This document shows positions 56,428 through 64,000 of a stretch of DNA of 64,000 nt, in pieces; the first letter of the stretch is position 1, and each line of letters starts with the position of its first letter. The notes beneath the pieces are model-generated. The model saw only the letters and a program-made list of their open reading frames with translations. It had not been told where the DNA came from and ran no database searches. A program made the translations under genes and the position numbers. Origin of the DNA: Flavobacterium sp. GTDB lineage: Bacteria > Bacteroidota > Bacteroidia > Flavobacteriales > Flavobacteriaceae. The stretch covers positions 248,001-312,000 of the forward strand of contig NZ_SEBR01000004.1 in assembly GCF_004295795.1 (NCBI RefSeq), given 5' to 3'.

Positions 56428-56458
56428 GGTCCTAAGGTACGAAGATTGGGGAAAGTGT

Positions 56459-56500
56459 CAGTAGCAGTAGCAGAAGTAGCGGCGGAATAGCAGTAGCGGA
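56459..56500. repeat. GCAGTA hexamer tract
   Basis: CAGTAGCAGTAGCAGAAGTA and GCAGTAGCGG variants, between the esterase start and the SRP RNA terminator. Confidence 0.7.
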
Positions 56501-56516
56501 CGGACGCAATACAAAC

Positions 56517-56539
56517 AAAAAAATCTCCCGAAAGGAGAT
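56517..56539 (-). terminator. terminator of the SRP RNA gene
   Basis: On the reverse strand ATCTCC-TTTCG-GGAGAT followed by seven T, 18 bp past the RNA. Confidence 0.88.
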
Positions 56540-56556
56540 CTCAAAGTAAAAAAGAT

Positions 56557-56650
56557 GGCAAGCGACCTGCGTCGCACCGCTACAACCATATACCCTTGCT
56601 ATGTTCCCATCCTGGGGGATTCTACAGGAGCTGGTCGCGCAGGACTTGCC
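56557..56650 (-). ncRNA. ffs: signal recognition particle RNA, small bacterial type
   Basis: On the reverse strand GGCAAGTCCTGCGCGACC begins a long hairpin that closes with GGTCGCTTGCC. The conserved tip contains the domain IV features: AGCTCCTGTAGAATC, CCCCCAGGATGGGAA, then GCAAGGGTA. About 94 bases, normal for 4.5S-type RNA. It binds Ffh to target membrane proteins. The excellent promoter and terminator on either side confirm the strand. Confidence 0.93.
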
Positions 56651-56654
56651 GTTG

Positions 56655-56685
56655 CAAATATACAATCTTTTCGTATTTTCGCAAA
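56655..56685 (-). promoter_or_regulatory. SRP RNA promoter
   Basis: On the reverse strand TTTG, a 19-bp spacer and TATATTTG end five bases before the RNA: the textbook Flavobacterium promoter. Confidence 0.8.
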
Positions 56686-56739
56686 CGCGCACCCCAATAA
56701 ATACGGGATTTGCGCCTTAATCCAGAAATTTCCTTAACA

Positions 56740-57789
56740 ATGAAATATAATCTTTTGGCAGCCACGTTTTTAGCTTTGGCATTCAACGGTTGCGAAAATC
56801 CAAAATTGGGTGAAAAACACTTTTCTTTTGATGAATCCAAGTTCAAAACCGCCTACAAAGTTGGCGACAAGGTCGATTTGGTGATCGCGAATCCAGAAGA
56901 CAAGGCCATAGACAGCATCGCGTTTTACGCCAATGAAAAACGCGTTTCGGCTGTAAAAGGCGCCGGAAATTGCAGTTTTTCGTTAGCCGATGCGAAACTT
57001 GGCTACCAGCAACTGAAGGCTTTGGTCTATTTCGAAGGATCGACGGCCGCCGAGGAAATCACGGCAAGGGTGGAAGTCATGTCGAGCGTGATCGCCAAAC
57101 CATTGAAATATACCGTAGTCCGAACTTTTCCTCACGACACGGCCGCGTTTACCGAAGGCCTTGAATTCTACAAGGACACTTTACTCGAGAGCACCGGCCA
57201 AAACGGACGTTCGTTCATTCGAAAAGTCGACCTAAAAACCGGGAAGGCCTACAAGCAAACTGATCTCGAGCAACACTATTTCGGAGAAGGAATCACGGTA
57301 ATCAACAACCAACTTTTCGCGCTCACATGGCAATCGAACGTAGGATTCATCTACAATCCCGGAAATTTCAAGCGCGTCAAGACGTTTTCATACGACAGGA
57401 AAATCGAAGGCTGGGGAATGACGAATGACGGTGAATTCATCTACTGTTCTGACGGAACGGAGAAAATCTGGAAAATGGATCCGAAAACACAAAAAATGCT
57501 CGATTACGTCAACGTTTACACGACTTCCCAAAAGATCAAAGCCGTTAACGAACTCGAATGGGTCGACGGAAAAATCTACGGAAACGTGTGGCAAAAAGAC
57601 GTCATCGCGAGAATCGATCCGAAAACAGGTTCGGTCGAAGCCGTCCTGGATTTGGTGAACTTGCGCAAGGAACTCAAGAATCCGGCCTCGGAAGTTTTGA
57701 ACGGAATCGCTTACAACAAGAAAACCAACACTTTTTTCGTGACCGGAAAGAACTGGGATAAGATGTTCGAGATCAAAATTTCGGAGTAA
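56740..57789 (+). CDS. glutamine cyclotransferase-like lipoprotein
   Basis: A 349-residue lipoprotein; signal MKYNLLAATFLALAFNGC, then an N-terminal Ig-like beta domain (about 25-110) and a five-bladed propeller of the plant/bacterial glutaminyl cyclase family (about 120-349): VVRTFPHDTAAFTEGLEF, LLESTGQNGRSFIRKVDL, EGWGMTNDGEFIYCSDG, VNELEWVDGKIYGNVWQ and EVLNGIAY. These enzymes turn N-terminal Gln into pyroglutamate, which fits mature T9SS and lipoprotein cargo whose N-termini often begin with Gln. The ATG at 56740 starts the signal peptide. Confidence 0.9.
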   Translation: MKYNLLAATFLALAFNGCENPKLGEKHFSFDESKFKTAYKVGDKVDLVIANPEDKAIDSIAFYANEKRVSAVKGAGNCSFSLADAKLGYQQLKALVYFEGSTAAEEITARVEVMSSVIAKPLKYTVVRTFPHDTAAFTEGLEFYKDTLLESTGQNGRSFIRKVDLKTGKAYKQTDLEQHYFGEGITVINNQLFALTWQSNVGFIYNPGNFKRVKTFSYDRKIEGWGMTNDGEFIYCSDGTEKIWKMDPKTQKMLDYVNVYTTSQKIKAVNELEWVDGKIYGNVWQKDVIARIDPKTGSVEAVLDLVNLRKELKNPASEVLNGIAYNKKTNTFFVTGKNWDKMFEIKISE

Positions 57790-58181
57790 GCCGCGAATCG
57801 ACTTTTCGGAAATTCACATTTATTCGTGCATTTGTGGCATTTATCTTTTTCCACAAATGCGCGAATTCATCTTCACCCGAATTCGACTGCAAAAAATTCA
57901 GCCGCGAATTCGCGAATTTACGATCGGTGCCAAACTCGAATTCGCGAATTCGCGGCTGAAAAATAGGCAATGTGCGAACTTATCTTCACCCAATTCAACT
58001 ACAAAAAATTTGGCCGCGAATTCGCGAATTTACGCGCTGTGCCAAACTCGATTCGCAAATTTGCGGTTGAAAAATAGGTAATGCATGAGCTTATCTTCAG
58101 CCAATTCAACTGCAAAAAATTTGGCCGCGAATTCGCGAATTTACGCGCTGTCCCAAACTTGAATTCGCAAATTCGCGGTTG
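57788..58181. repeat. three tandem ~110-bp units carrying CGCGAATTCGCG inverted repeats
   Basis: Inverted repeats at 57900-57957, 58013-58068 and 58124-58180 are each preceded by a shared TTATCTTCACCCAATTCAAC-type leader and followed by AAAATAGGCAATG; the period is about 110 bp. A partial GCCGCGAATCG lies at 57788 and a CACGAATTTATTTG fragment at 58196. The 57790-58322 gap has no gene. Confidence 0.85.
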
Positions 58182-58322
58182 AAAAATAGGCAATGCACGA
58201 ATTTATTTGTGTGGAAATCTGTCGAAAATCAAGCCCGATCTGCGGCAAAAATCACAAAAACAGGTTAATCGAAAGCAGTGTTCAACCGCAAAGTCGTACT
58301 TTATCGTCACAACAACACGACT

Positions 58323-59177
58323 ATGAAATACTTGACCTCACTCCTACTCGCGCTTTTTTTGGCGGCAAGCTGCGGTTCGTCCGATGACGAAAATCAACAG
58401 GATACGCCGAATCTGCAAGCCCAAACGCTTATGAATGTCGCTTACGGAGGCGATCCACAGCAAAAAATGGACGTCTATCTTCCGGCCAACAGAACCTCCC
58501 AAACCAAAGTTTTTATCCTGATCCACGGCGGCGGATGGAGCGGCGGCTCGCGTTCCGATATGGCATTTTTCATCCCCGGGCTCAAAGCCGTCTTCCCAAA
58601 CCACGCTATCGTCAATCTCGAATACAGACTTGGAACGGCGGCAAGCCCCGGTTTTCCCAAGCAAATCCAGGACATAGAGAAAGCTATCGATTTTCTCAAA
58701 GCCGAAAATTATCAGATCTCGAACCAATACGGATTGATCGGAGCCAGTGCGGGTGCGCATTTGTCGATGCTTTACGGATACGATTACGATCCTGATCACG
58801 AGGTAAAGGCGATTTGCAGTCTTGTCGGACCGACCGATTTCACCGATCCGAATTACCTGAACCATCCGTTGTTCCAAGGCGGACTCACGGCTTTGGTCGG
58901 CAATTTTACCTTTGAACAGAACCCAGAAATCTATGCCGAGGTAAGTCCGCGAACGCACGTCAGCGCGTCATCTCCGGCGACAATCCAGTTCAACGGCGGC
59001 CTCGATCCTTTGATTCCGGTCACTCAGCAGTCGCGACTCAAGGAAAGACTGGACAGTTTCAACGTTTACAACGAGGCCTATTTATATCCGACTGGCGGGC
59101 ACGGCACGTTCAACGCACAAGACTCGGCCGATTTCCAGGCGCGTCTCGTGGCCTTTTTCCAAAATAAGTTCAATTGA
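58323..59177 (+). CDS. alpha/beta hydrolase surface lipoprotein
   Basis: A 284-residue lipoprotein: MKYLTSLLLALFLAASC followed by GSSDDENQQ, an acidic Ser/Asp run typical of surface-export signals. The body is an HSL/BD-FAE-like alpha/beta hydrolase with the HGGGWSGGS oxyanion loop, nucleophile elbow GASAGAH, Asp in FNGGLDPLIPV and His in TGGHGTFN. It probably cleaves short-chain or carbohydrate esters outside the cell. The long hairpin terminator 80 bp downstream closes the unit. Confidence 0.92.
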   Translation: MKYLTSLLLALFLAASCGSSDDENQQDTPNLQAQTLMNVAYGGDPQQKMDVYLPANRTSQTKVFILIHGGGWSGGSRSDMAFFIPGLKAVFPNHAIVNLEYRLGTAASPGFPKQIQDIEKAIDFLKAENYQISNQYGLIGASAGAHLSMLYGYDYDPDHEVKAICSLVGPTDFTDPNYLNHPLFQGGLTALVGNFTFEQNPEIYAEVSPRTHVSASSPATIQFNGGLDPLIPVTQQSRLKERLDSFNVYNEAYLYPTGGHGTFNAQDSADFQARLVAFFQNKFN

Positions 59178-59257
59178 TAAAATCCATCCCAACCTTTTTT
59201 GCCGATCGGACATCTTTATAAAAAAGCCGACGACAAAAGGTGTTCCTACATCACTCG

Positions 59258-59312
59258 CGTCCGACCGCTCCCAGGAAAATCCGCAACTCCTGTTTTTGGT
59301 CGGACGTTTTTG
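59258..59312 (+). terminator. long-loop terminator
   Basis: CGTCCGACC (59258-59266) pairs with GGTCGGACG (59298-59306) and is followed by TTTTTG; the loop is 31 bases, long for a terminator. Confidence 0.65.
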
Positions 59313-59381
59313 TTTTTGGCTCATTTTGCAAAACCCTGAAGTGCAATCGGGCGAACTGCTGCAACTCGTAAAAAACAAGAA

Positions 59382-60110
59382 ATGAGAAACCTATTCATAG
59401 AAATACCGACGCCTTGCCACGAAAATTGGAGTGAGATGTCACCTGTCGAAAAAGGGCGTTTTTGTAATTCCTGTCAAAAGAACGTGATCGATTTCACCAA
59501 ATCAACCGACGCTCAGATTGCCGTTTACTTCGCCCAGAACAAGAATGTCTGCGGACGCTTTCGCCAAAGCCAGCTCGAACGCGAATTGATAGTCGCGGAA
59601 GACAAATCTCATAATTGGTTACTTGCGGCGTCGGGCGTTTTGGCTATGTTGTCTTTTGCTTCGATGCAAGCTCAGGAAAAGCCGAAACCTCAGGTAGTTC
59701 TTTTGGTTGGAGAAAAATTGGGCGAAGTTGAAGTTGCCGAAAAACCTTTTGTTTCCGAAGATACTGTCGCGATCGCCGCTTTGACAAAAGTCATTTCCGG
59801 AATTGTTTCAGATAGCCAAATCGCAATTCCAGGGGCAAATGTGACAGTCAATGAAACCAAGATCAGCGTGCAAACCGATATTTACGGAAAGTATCAGATC
59901 GAAGCCAAGCAAGGACAAACACTTACTTTCTCTTTCATAGGCTATACCGACGTCCAGGTGAAAATCGGAGCGCGAGACACAGTTGACGTTGCTATGTCCG
60001 AAGGCGGAATTACGTTAGGCGATGAAATAGTTTTTAGCGGATACGCTATCTATCATCGCCCGAATTTCGTAAAACGCACCTATCACAAAATTAGAAATTG
60101 GTTCCGATGA
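59382..60110 (+). CDS. Cys-motif plus CarboxypepD-reg-like membrane protein 1
   Basis: A 242-residue protein. The N-terminal cytoplasmic module has Cys/His pattern PCHENWSEMSPVEKGRFCNS (C12, H13, C28), C31 and later VCGRF, likely a small zinc-binding fold. One hydrophobic segment (about 80-98, WLLAASGVLAMLSFASMQA) follows. Then a carboxypeptidase-regulatory-like beta domain (about 135-200: ISGIVSDSQIAIPGANVTVN, GKYQIEAKQGQTLTFSFIGY). Ends YHKIRNWFR. This architecture is common in Bacteroidota, without a known function. Its stop overlaps the start of its paralogue as ATGA, so the two are coupled. Confidence 0.85.
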   Translation: MRNLFIEIPTPCHENWSEMSPVEKGRFCNSCQKNVIDFTKSTDAQIAVYFAQNKNVCGRFRQSQLERELIVAEDKSHNWLLAASGVLAMLSFASMQAQEKPKPQVVLLVGEKLGEVEVAEKPFVSEDTVAIAALTKVISGIVSDSQIAIPGANVTVNETKISVQTDIYGKYQIEAKQGQTLTFSFIGYTDVQVKIGARDTVDVAMSEGGITLGDEIVFSGYAIYHRPNFVKRTYHKIRNWFR

Positions 60111-60829
60111 AAACATACAGCCTGAAAATCCCTAAGCCTTGCCACGAGAATTGGAGCGAAATGTCGCCCGATGACAAAGGCCGTTTTTGCGGTACTTGCG
60201 AAAAGAAAGTGCACGATTTTTCGAATGCGCCCGATCGCGAGATCATTTCCGTTCTAAAAAGTTCCGACAAAATCTGCGGAAGATTTACCAGATCGCAACT
60301 CGGACGCGAGTTGGTCGGGCCTCGTGAACCGTCTGTCTTATTGCCATACGTCGCTTCGGGGGTTTTGGGAATGCTGTCGGTCGCATCGGCCCAAGCCCAG
60401 GAAAAACCGAATGAACAAACGGTCTTGCTCGTCGGAAATCCATTGGAAGAAGTCGTAATCGATACAACACAAATCGTGGAAACGGAAATTATGGGCGATG
60501 TGATGTTTGTCGAAGAACGCGATTTTTTTACGCTTGTGGGAACGGTTTTTGACAACTCGGACAAGCTTCCTGGCGTTTCCGTCACCAATCTCGATCTCAA
60601 AAACCAGGCTTCGACGGACGTTAACGGCAAGTACCGCATCGAAGTTCGAAAAGGCGACCGGCTTGTGTTTTCGTACATCGGATACAGCGATACCACTTTC
60701 CCAGTTGGCGATTCCATGGTTTGCGATGTGAACCTGAAGGAAAACGCTGCGTTTATGGGCGAAGTCGTGGTTTCGAAAAGCAATATCTTCAAACGTGCTT
60801 ATTATAAGGTTAGAAATTGGTTCCGATGA
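60107..60829 (+). CDS. Cys-motif plus CarboxypepD-reg-like membrane protein 2
   Basis: A 240-residue tandem paralogue of the previous gene. It keeps PCHENWSEMSPDDKGRFCGT (with the second CxxC Cys next), ICGRF, a hydrophobic segment (LPYVASGVLGMLSVASA) and the beta domain (VGTVFDNSDKLPGVSVTNL, GKYRIEVRKGDRLVFSYIGY). Both genes end in the same 20 bases, TTAGAAATTGGTTCCGATGA. The first copy's ATGA starts this gene; here the same ATG continues AAACCGTGA, so a third coupled start dies after three codons. The middle acidic region differs strongly between the two, so they may bind different partners. Confidence 0.85.
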   Translation: MKTYSLKIPKPCHENWSEMSPDDKGRFCGTCEKKVHDFSNAPDREIISVLKSSDKICGRFTRSQLGRELVGPREPSVLLPYVASGVLGMLSVASAQAQEKPNEQTVLLVGNPLEEVVIDTTQIVETEIMGDVMFVEERDFFTLVGTVFDNSDKLPGVSVTNLDLKNQASTDVNGKYRIEVRKGDRLVFSYIGYSDTTFPVGDSMVCDVNLKENAAFMGEVVVSKSNIFKRAYYKVRNWFR

Positions 60830-60949
60830 AACCGTGAGAATTTCCGGAAAGAATCACATCGGACGCCTTTCTAAAAACATCGACAACCGGAAAAAACGCT
60901 AAAAAAAAGCCCCCGATTTCTCGAGAGCTATTATCCGGCACAACAACTA

Positions 60950-61011
60950 CTACTGCTTCTGCATCTGCTACTGCATCTGCTACTGCATTTGCTTTTGCTA
61001 CTGCTTCTACC
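60950..61011. repeat. CTGCTT/CTGCAT/CTGCTA hexamer tract
   Basis: CTACTGCTTCTGCATCTGCT and further units end just before the stop of the reverse-strand gene at 61012, as the tract at 22620 does for ppk1. Confidence 0.85.
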
Positions 61012-61605
61012 CTATTTTTTAGCAATGAACTTACTGGTTTTGGTATCGTAAACCAATTTCGTCTGCGTCGATTTGTTCTTGAGATAAACTTCGCCGTTCG
61101 CGCCAAGACTGCATTCGAAGCCTTCGCGACGTGTTTTTTCCTGCGTCTCCGAAACATATTTATCTGCCGACAGATATACTTTTTCTGTGATATGGTTCGC
61201 GAGTTCGATATTCTCGAGCACTTTCGCCTTCGATTCCACATCCACGATAGTCGTATTCTTTTGGGTAATGTCCTCGAGTTTGGTTTTGGCATCGCCCTGT
61301 TTTTTCTTTTCGGTCCACGTTACGGCGTAAAGCTGTTTTCCGCTGCAGGAAATCGGTTTGACCACGACATCGCTCGGTTCGCTCATCGTTACTTTCCTAA
61401 GACTTACCGTGTCCTTGGATGGCGAAATAGTCAGGAAAAGGTTGTTTTTACTGTAGTCGACGCTCAAATTATCGGCTTTTGCAAAAGATTTTGGACCAGC
61501 CGCCACCGTAGTTTTGGCCTTGCTTTTCGATTTTTTTGATTTTTGGGCAATAGCCGATGTGCAAGTGAGCGACAAGGCCAAAGCGACAAAGAATATTTTT
61601 TTCAT
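61012..61605 (-). CDS. hypothetical secreted protein
   Basis: A 197-residue protein with signal peptide MKKIFFVALALSLTCTSAIAQ, then a very basic Lys/Ser run (KSKKSKSKAKTT) and a beta-rich domain of about 150 residues (NNLFLTISPSKDTVSLRKVT, SCSGKQLYAVTWTEKKK, FECSLGANGEVYLKNKS). Two Cys could form a disulfide. No motif or family recognised. The basic linker might bind nucleic acid or lipopolysaccharide; this is speculation from charge. A hexamer repeat starts right after its stop codon. Confidence 0.8.
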   Translation of the reverse strand: MKKIFFVALALSLTCTSAIAQKSKKSKSKAKTTVAAGPKSFAKADNLSVDYSKNNLFLTISPSKDTVSLRKVTMSEPSDVVVKPISCSGKQLYAVTWTEKKKQGDAKTKLEDITQKNTTIVDVESKAKVLENIELANHITEKVYLSADKYVSETQEKTRREGFECSLGANGEVYLKNKSTQTKLVYDTKTSKFIAKK

Positions 61606-61705
61606 AGTGATTTGGATTTACGGCAAAATACGAAAATTCACATAGCCGAATTGTTAATTTCTTATCTTCGGACGAACCGATAAATGGAAACAGAAAAACG
61701 TGTTT

Positions 61706-62209
61706 ATGAGAATTTTATTTCTTTTTGCGATGATTTTCGGAAGCCAGTCCGGATTTTGCCAACTAAATTTCGAGAGACATTCCGATAGAAATTTAGGCAT
61801 TGCGCTTTCCTATCCCAAAAACTGGAAGCCTAATTACAAAAATCCTAACAGGTCCGTATCGTTTACAGCAATGCGGTTGGAAAACGATCGTCCGGCGGCA
61901 TCGCTTTGGATACACGTGTCGGAAGACAAAAAGGAATCGTTGGACACCTTGACTTTCAACTACATGAAATTGTCGCAAAAAAACGGAAACAAGATTTCGG
62001 GAGGAAAGGAAGCGAATTTTGGCGGCAGGCTTTACTATTTTTTCACGACTTCACAGAAAAATCAGGAAGACGAAACAAGGTCTCAATTTTACACGACAAA
62101 ATCTGGTGACAAATTTTATATCGTCTGTTTCATGGGCTATCGCGCAGATTACTACGCTAAATACGAACCGGATTTCCTCAAAATAATCGAAAGCCTCAAA
62201 ATCGATTGA
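61706..62209 (+). CDS. hypothetical secreted protein, PsbP-like fold
   Basis: A 167-residue protein with signal peptide MRILFLFAMIFGSQSGFCQ; the GTG two codons upstream is less likely. The rest resembles PsbP/DcrB-like domains that start 'loGiaLSYPKNW': here NLGIALSYPKNWKPNY, then ASLWIHVSEDKKESLD, YYFFTTSQKNQEDETRS, and the final YEPDFLKIIESLKID helix. Such domains are often found in stress or envelope proteins without known function. It is divergent from its neighbour at 61012 and monocistronic. Confidence 0.78.
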   Translation: MRILFLFAMIFGSQSGFCQLNFERHSDRNLGIALSYPKNWKPNYKNPNRSVSFTAMRLENDRPAASLWIHVSEDKKESLDTLTFNYMKLSQKNGNKISGGKEANFGGRLYYFFTTSQKNQEDETRSQFYTTKSGDKFYIVCFMGYRADYYAKYEPDFLKIIESLKID

Positions 62210-62283
62210 CAGATAACGATTTGCGTCAGACGAAGACGTCTATTGTCTACTCATCTTTGGTCTTCGCCTATAATCCATAAAAA

Positions 62284-62307
62284 AACCGGACTGTTTCCAA
62301 TCCGGTT
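62284..62307 (-). terminator. terminator of dnaK
   Basis: On the reverse strand AACCGGA/TCCGGTT with a ten-base loop, then a T run; 58 bp past the stop, beyond an AT-rich tract. Confidence 0.85.
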
Positions 62308-62362
62308 AACTACAATTATTAATTAACAATTATTAATTAACAATTATTAATTAATAGTTATT
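62308..62362. repeat. AATTATTAATTAAC tandem repeat
   Basis: Three to four near-exact 14-base units between the dnaK stop and its terminator. Confidence 0.85.
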
Positions 62363-62365
62363 AAT

Positions 62366-64000
62366 TTACTTCACTTCCTCATAATCGACATCCTGGACAT
62401 TATCGCCAGAATTCGCATCACCTTGAGGAGCGTCTTGCTGCGGCTGGCCTTGAGCGGCTTCACCTTGCTTGTACATATCTTCCGAAGCAGCTTTCCAGGC
62501 GGCATTCACTTTGTCAAGCGCCGGTTGGATCACGTCTACATCTTTCGTTTCGTAAGCCGTCTTCAATTCCGCCAAAGCTGTTTCAACGTTAGACTTGTTC
62601 GCCTCTGAAAGCTTGTCGCCAAGTTCGGTCAATTGGGCTTCGGTCTGGAAAATCATGCTGTCGGCCTCGTTGAGTTTCTCGACTTTCTCTTTCGCTTTTT
62701 TGTCGGCGTCGGCGTTGGCTTCGGCGTCCTTGCGCATTTTCTCGATTTCTTCCTGGGTCAAGCCCGATGAAGCCTCGATTCTGATATCGTGCGACTTTCC
62801 GGTTCCTTTATCAGTTGCCGAAACCTTGATGATTCCGTTGGCATCGATATCGAAAGTCACCTCGATCTGAGGAACGCCTCTTTGTGCAGGCGGAATGCCA
62901 TCCAGGTGAAAACGTCCGATCGTCTTGTTGTCAGTCGCCATGGCGCGTTCTCCTTGCAAAACGTGGATTTCCACGCTCGGTTGGTTGTCAGCGGCAGTCG
63001 AAAACACCTGTGATTTTTTGGTTGGAATTGTCGTGTTAGATTCGATCAATTTCGTCAATACGCCGCCCATAGTCTCGATTCCTAGCGAAAGTGGCGTAAC
63101 GTCCAAAAGCAATACGTCTTTCACGTCTCCGCTCAAAACACCACCTTGGATCGCTGCTCCGATGGCCACAACCTCGTCAGGATTTACGCCTTTCGAAGGT
63201 TTTTTTCCGAAGAACTTCTCCACTTCTTCCTGAATTTTCGGGATACGTGTCGATCCACCGACCAAGATAACCTCGTCAATGTCCGATTTCGACAAACCTG
63301 CATCTTTCAACGCTTTTGCAACTGGTTCCATCGAACGACGCACCAAAGTATCGGCCAATTGCTCGAATTTGGCTTTCGTCAATGTTTTCACCAAGTGCTT
63401 CGGACCTGAAGCCGTAGCCGTAACGTATGGCAAGTTGATTTCGGTCTGAGCCGATGAGGACAACTCGATTTTCGCCTTTTCGGCAGCTTCTTTCAAACGC
63501 TGCAATGACATCGGATCCTGACGCAAGTCAACGCCTTCCTCCGATTTGAACTCGTCTGCCAACCAATCGATGATCACTTGGTCGAAGTCATCACCTCCAA
63601 GGTGCGTGTCTCCGTTTGTAGACAATACTTCGAAAACGCCGTCACCCAATTCGAGGATCGAGATATCGAAAGTACCGCCACCAAGGTCATAAACCGCGAT
63701 TTTTTGGTCTGTCGATTTTTTGTCAAGTCCGTAGGCCAAAGCGGCTGCAGTCGGCTCGTTGATGATACGCATGACTTTCAAGCCCGCGATCTCACCCGCT
63801 TCTTTGGTCGCCTGACGCTGCGCATCGTTAAAGTAAGCCGGAACGGTGATTACCGCTTCGGTAACTGTCTGGCCAAGATAATCCTCGGCCGTTTTTTTCA
63901 TTTTCTGTAGTGTCATCGCTGACAATTCCTGTGGCGTGTACAAGCGTCCGTCAATGTCGACGCGGGCCGTGTCATTGTCACCTTTCACAACCGAGTAAGG
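62366..64000 (-). CDS. dnaK: molecular chaperone DnaK (Hsp70), N-terminus outside window
   Basis: The last 544 residues of Hsp70; the gene runs off the right edge, so roughly the first 85-90 residues are missing. Visible: [18 protein letters not shown] at the cut end; phosphate-2 loop [28 protein letters not shown]; adenosine-site [14 protein letters not shown]; linker [14 protein letters not shown]; substrate-binding domain [18 protein letters not shown]; helical lid; and the C-terminal [18 protein letters not shown], whose EEVK replaces the EEVD/EEVK-type tail. A classic ATP-driven folding chaperone of the cytoplasm. dnaJ/grpE are not in the window. Confidence 0.98.
   Translation of the reverse strand, partial: PYSVVKGDNDTARVDIDGRLYTPQELSAMTLQKMKKTAEDYLGQTVTEAVITVPAYFNDAQRQATKEAGEIAGLKVMRIINEPTAAALAYGLDKKSTDQKIAVYDLGGGTFDISILELGDGVFEVLSTNGDTHLGGDDFDQVIIDWLADEFKSEEGVDLRQDPMSLQRLKEAAEKAKIELSSSAQTEINLPYVTATASGPKHLVKTLTKAKFEQLADTLVRRSMEPVAKALKDAGLSKSDIDEVILVGGSTRIPKIQEEVEKFFGKKPSKGVNPDEVVAIGAAIQGGVLSGDVKDVLLLDVTPLSLGIETMGGVLTKLIESNTTIPTKKSQVFSTAADNQPSVEIHVLQGERAMATDNKTIGRFHLDGIPPAQRGVPQIEVTFDIDANGIIKVSATDKGTGKSHDIRIEASSGLTQEEIEKMRKDAEANADADKKAKEKVEKLNEADSMIFQTEAQLTELGDKLSEANKSNVETALAELKTAYETKDVDVIQPALDKVNAAWKAASEDMYKQGEAAQGQPQQDAPQGDANSGDNVQDVDYEEVK

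Noticed and set aside
57773..58193. Reverse-strand open frames encoding repeated FANSRPNFLQ-like peptides
   Set aside because: They are translations of the CGCGAATTCGCG inverted repeats; the two frames resemble each other only because the DNA repeats.

Overview
The window looks like a chromosomal segment from a member of the Flavobacteriaceae (Bacteroidota). The evidence is the gene content: PorP/SprF and a type B T9SS sorting domain, lipoproteins with Ser/Asp-rich residues after the lipobox Cys, pyrR-pyrB, sixA-ppk1-ppx, and FAS1 and CAP lipoproteins. It also shows: no obvious Shine-Dalgarno sites; TTG-N19-22-TAnnTTTG promoters in front of rnpB and the SRP RNA; and many flavobacterial-style intergenic repeats. 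By eye the genes are richer in G+C than most Flavobacterium genomes, so a higher-GC species is likely. I saw no rRNA, tRNA, CRISPR array, prophage or transposase gene.

Layout. 1-6 kb: aldehyde dehydrogenase with its DUF779 partner, a class II Fic gene split by an in-frame stop, and pheT. 6-17 kb: FAS1 protein, GH114-like lipoprotein, kdsB, a RecD/Pif1-like helicase, DUF3822-rsmD, RNase P RNA, a small protein with topoisomerase IB, a lipoprotein, and a CPA1 Na+/H+ antiporter. 18-25 kb: dnaX, whose tau part needs a frameshift; a secreted protein with a frameshifted signal peptide; and a polyphosphate cluster (sixA-ppk1-ppx plus an S33 peptidase lipoprotein). 26-40 kb: a gliding/adhesion-type operon made of a small secreted protein, a giant SprB-like adhesin of about 32 HYR-like repeats (interrupted by a frameshift), a SprF-like protein, and a TPR/PD40/OmpA protein. 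40-47 kb: two CAP lipoproteins, pdxH, rnz with a small partner, a 1.2-kb nest of repeats, and pyrR-pyrB. 47-56 kb: CHASE3 histidine kinase, small lipoprotein, broken hypothetical gene, ABC-F ATPase, thioredoxin-fold lipoprotein, transaldolase-type aldolase, SDR, decayed VOC gene, and esterase. 56-64 kb: SRP RNA, glutamine cyclotransferase-like lipoprotein, alpha/beta hydrolase lipoprotein, a tandem pair of Cys-rich/CarboxypepD-reg proteins, two secreted hypotheticals, and dnaK (cut by the window end).

The most unusual material lies between the genes. One repeat family has two 139-bp copies with a 10-bp hairpin in which four base pairs differ between copies and all four are compensated, plus two shorter copies with the same ends. 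A second family of about 112 bp has two copies bounded by TACAGATTTTCTGTA-like palindromes around a shared G-rich hairpin. A third family carries perfect inverted repeats built on CGCGAATTCGCG. There are also GCAGNN hexamer tracts at several loci and a 194-bp tandem array. Several genes (fic, dnaX, the 19.7-kb secreted protein, the adhesin, the 49.2-kb gene, the VOC gene) need a frameshift or stop readthrough. Some of these may be sequencing or assembly artefacts, so raw reads should be checked before drawing biology from them.
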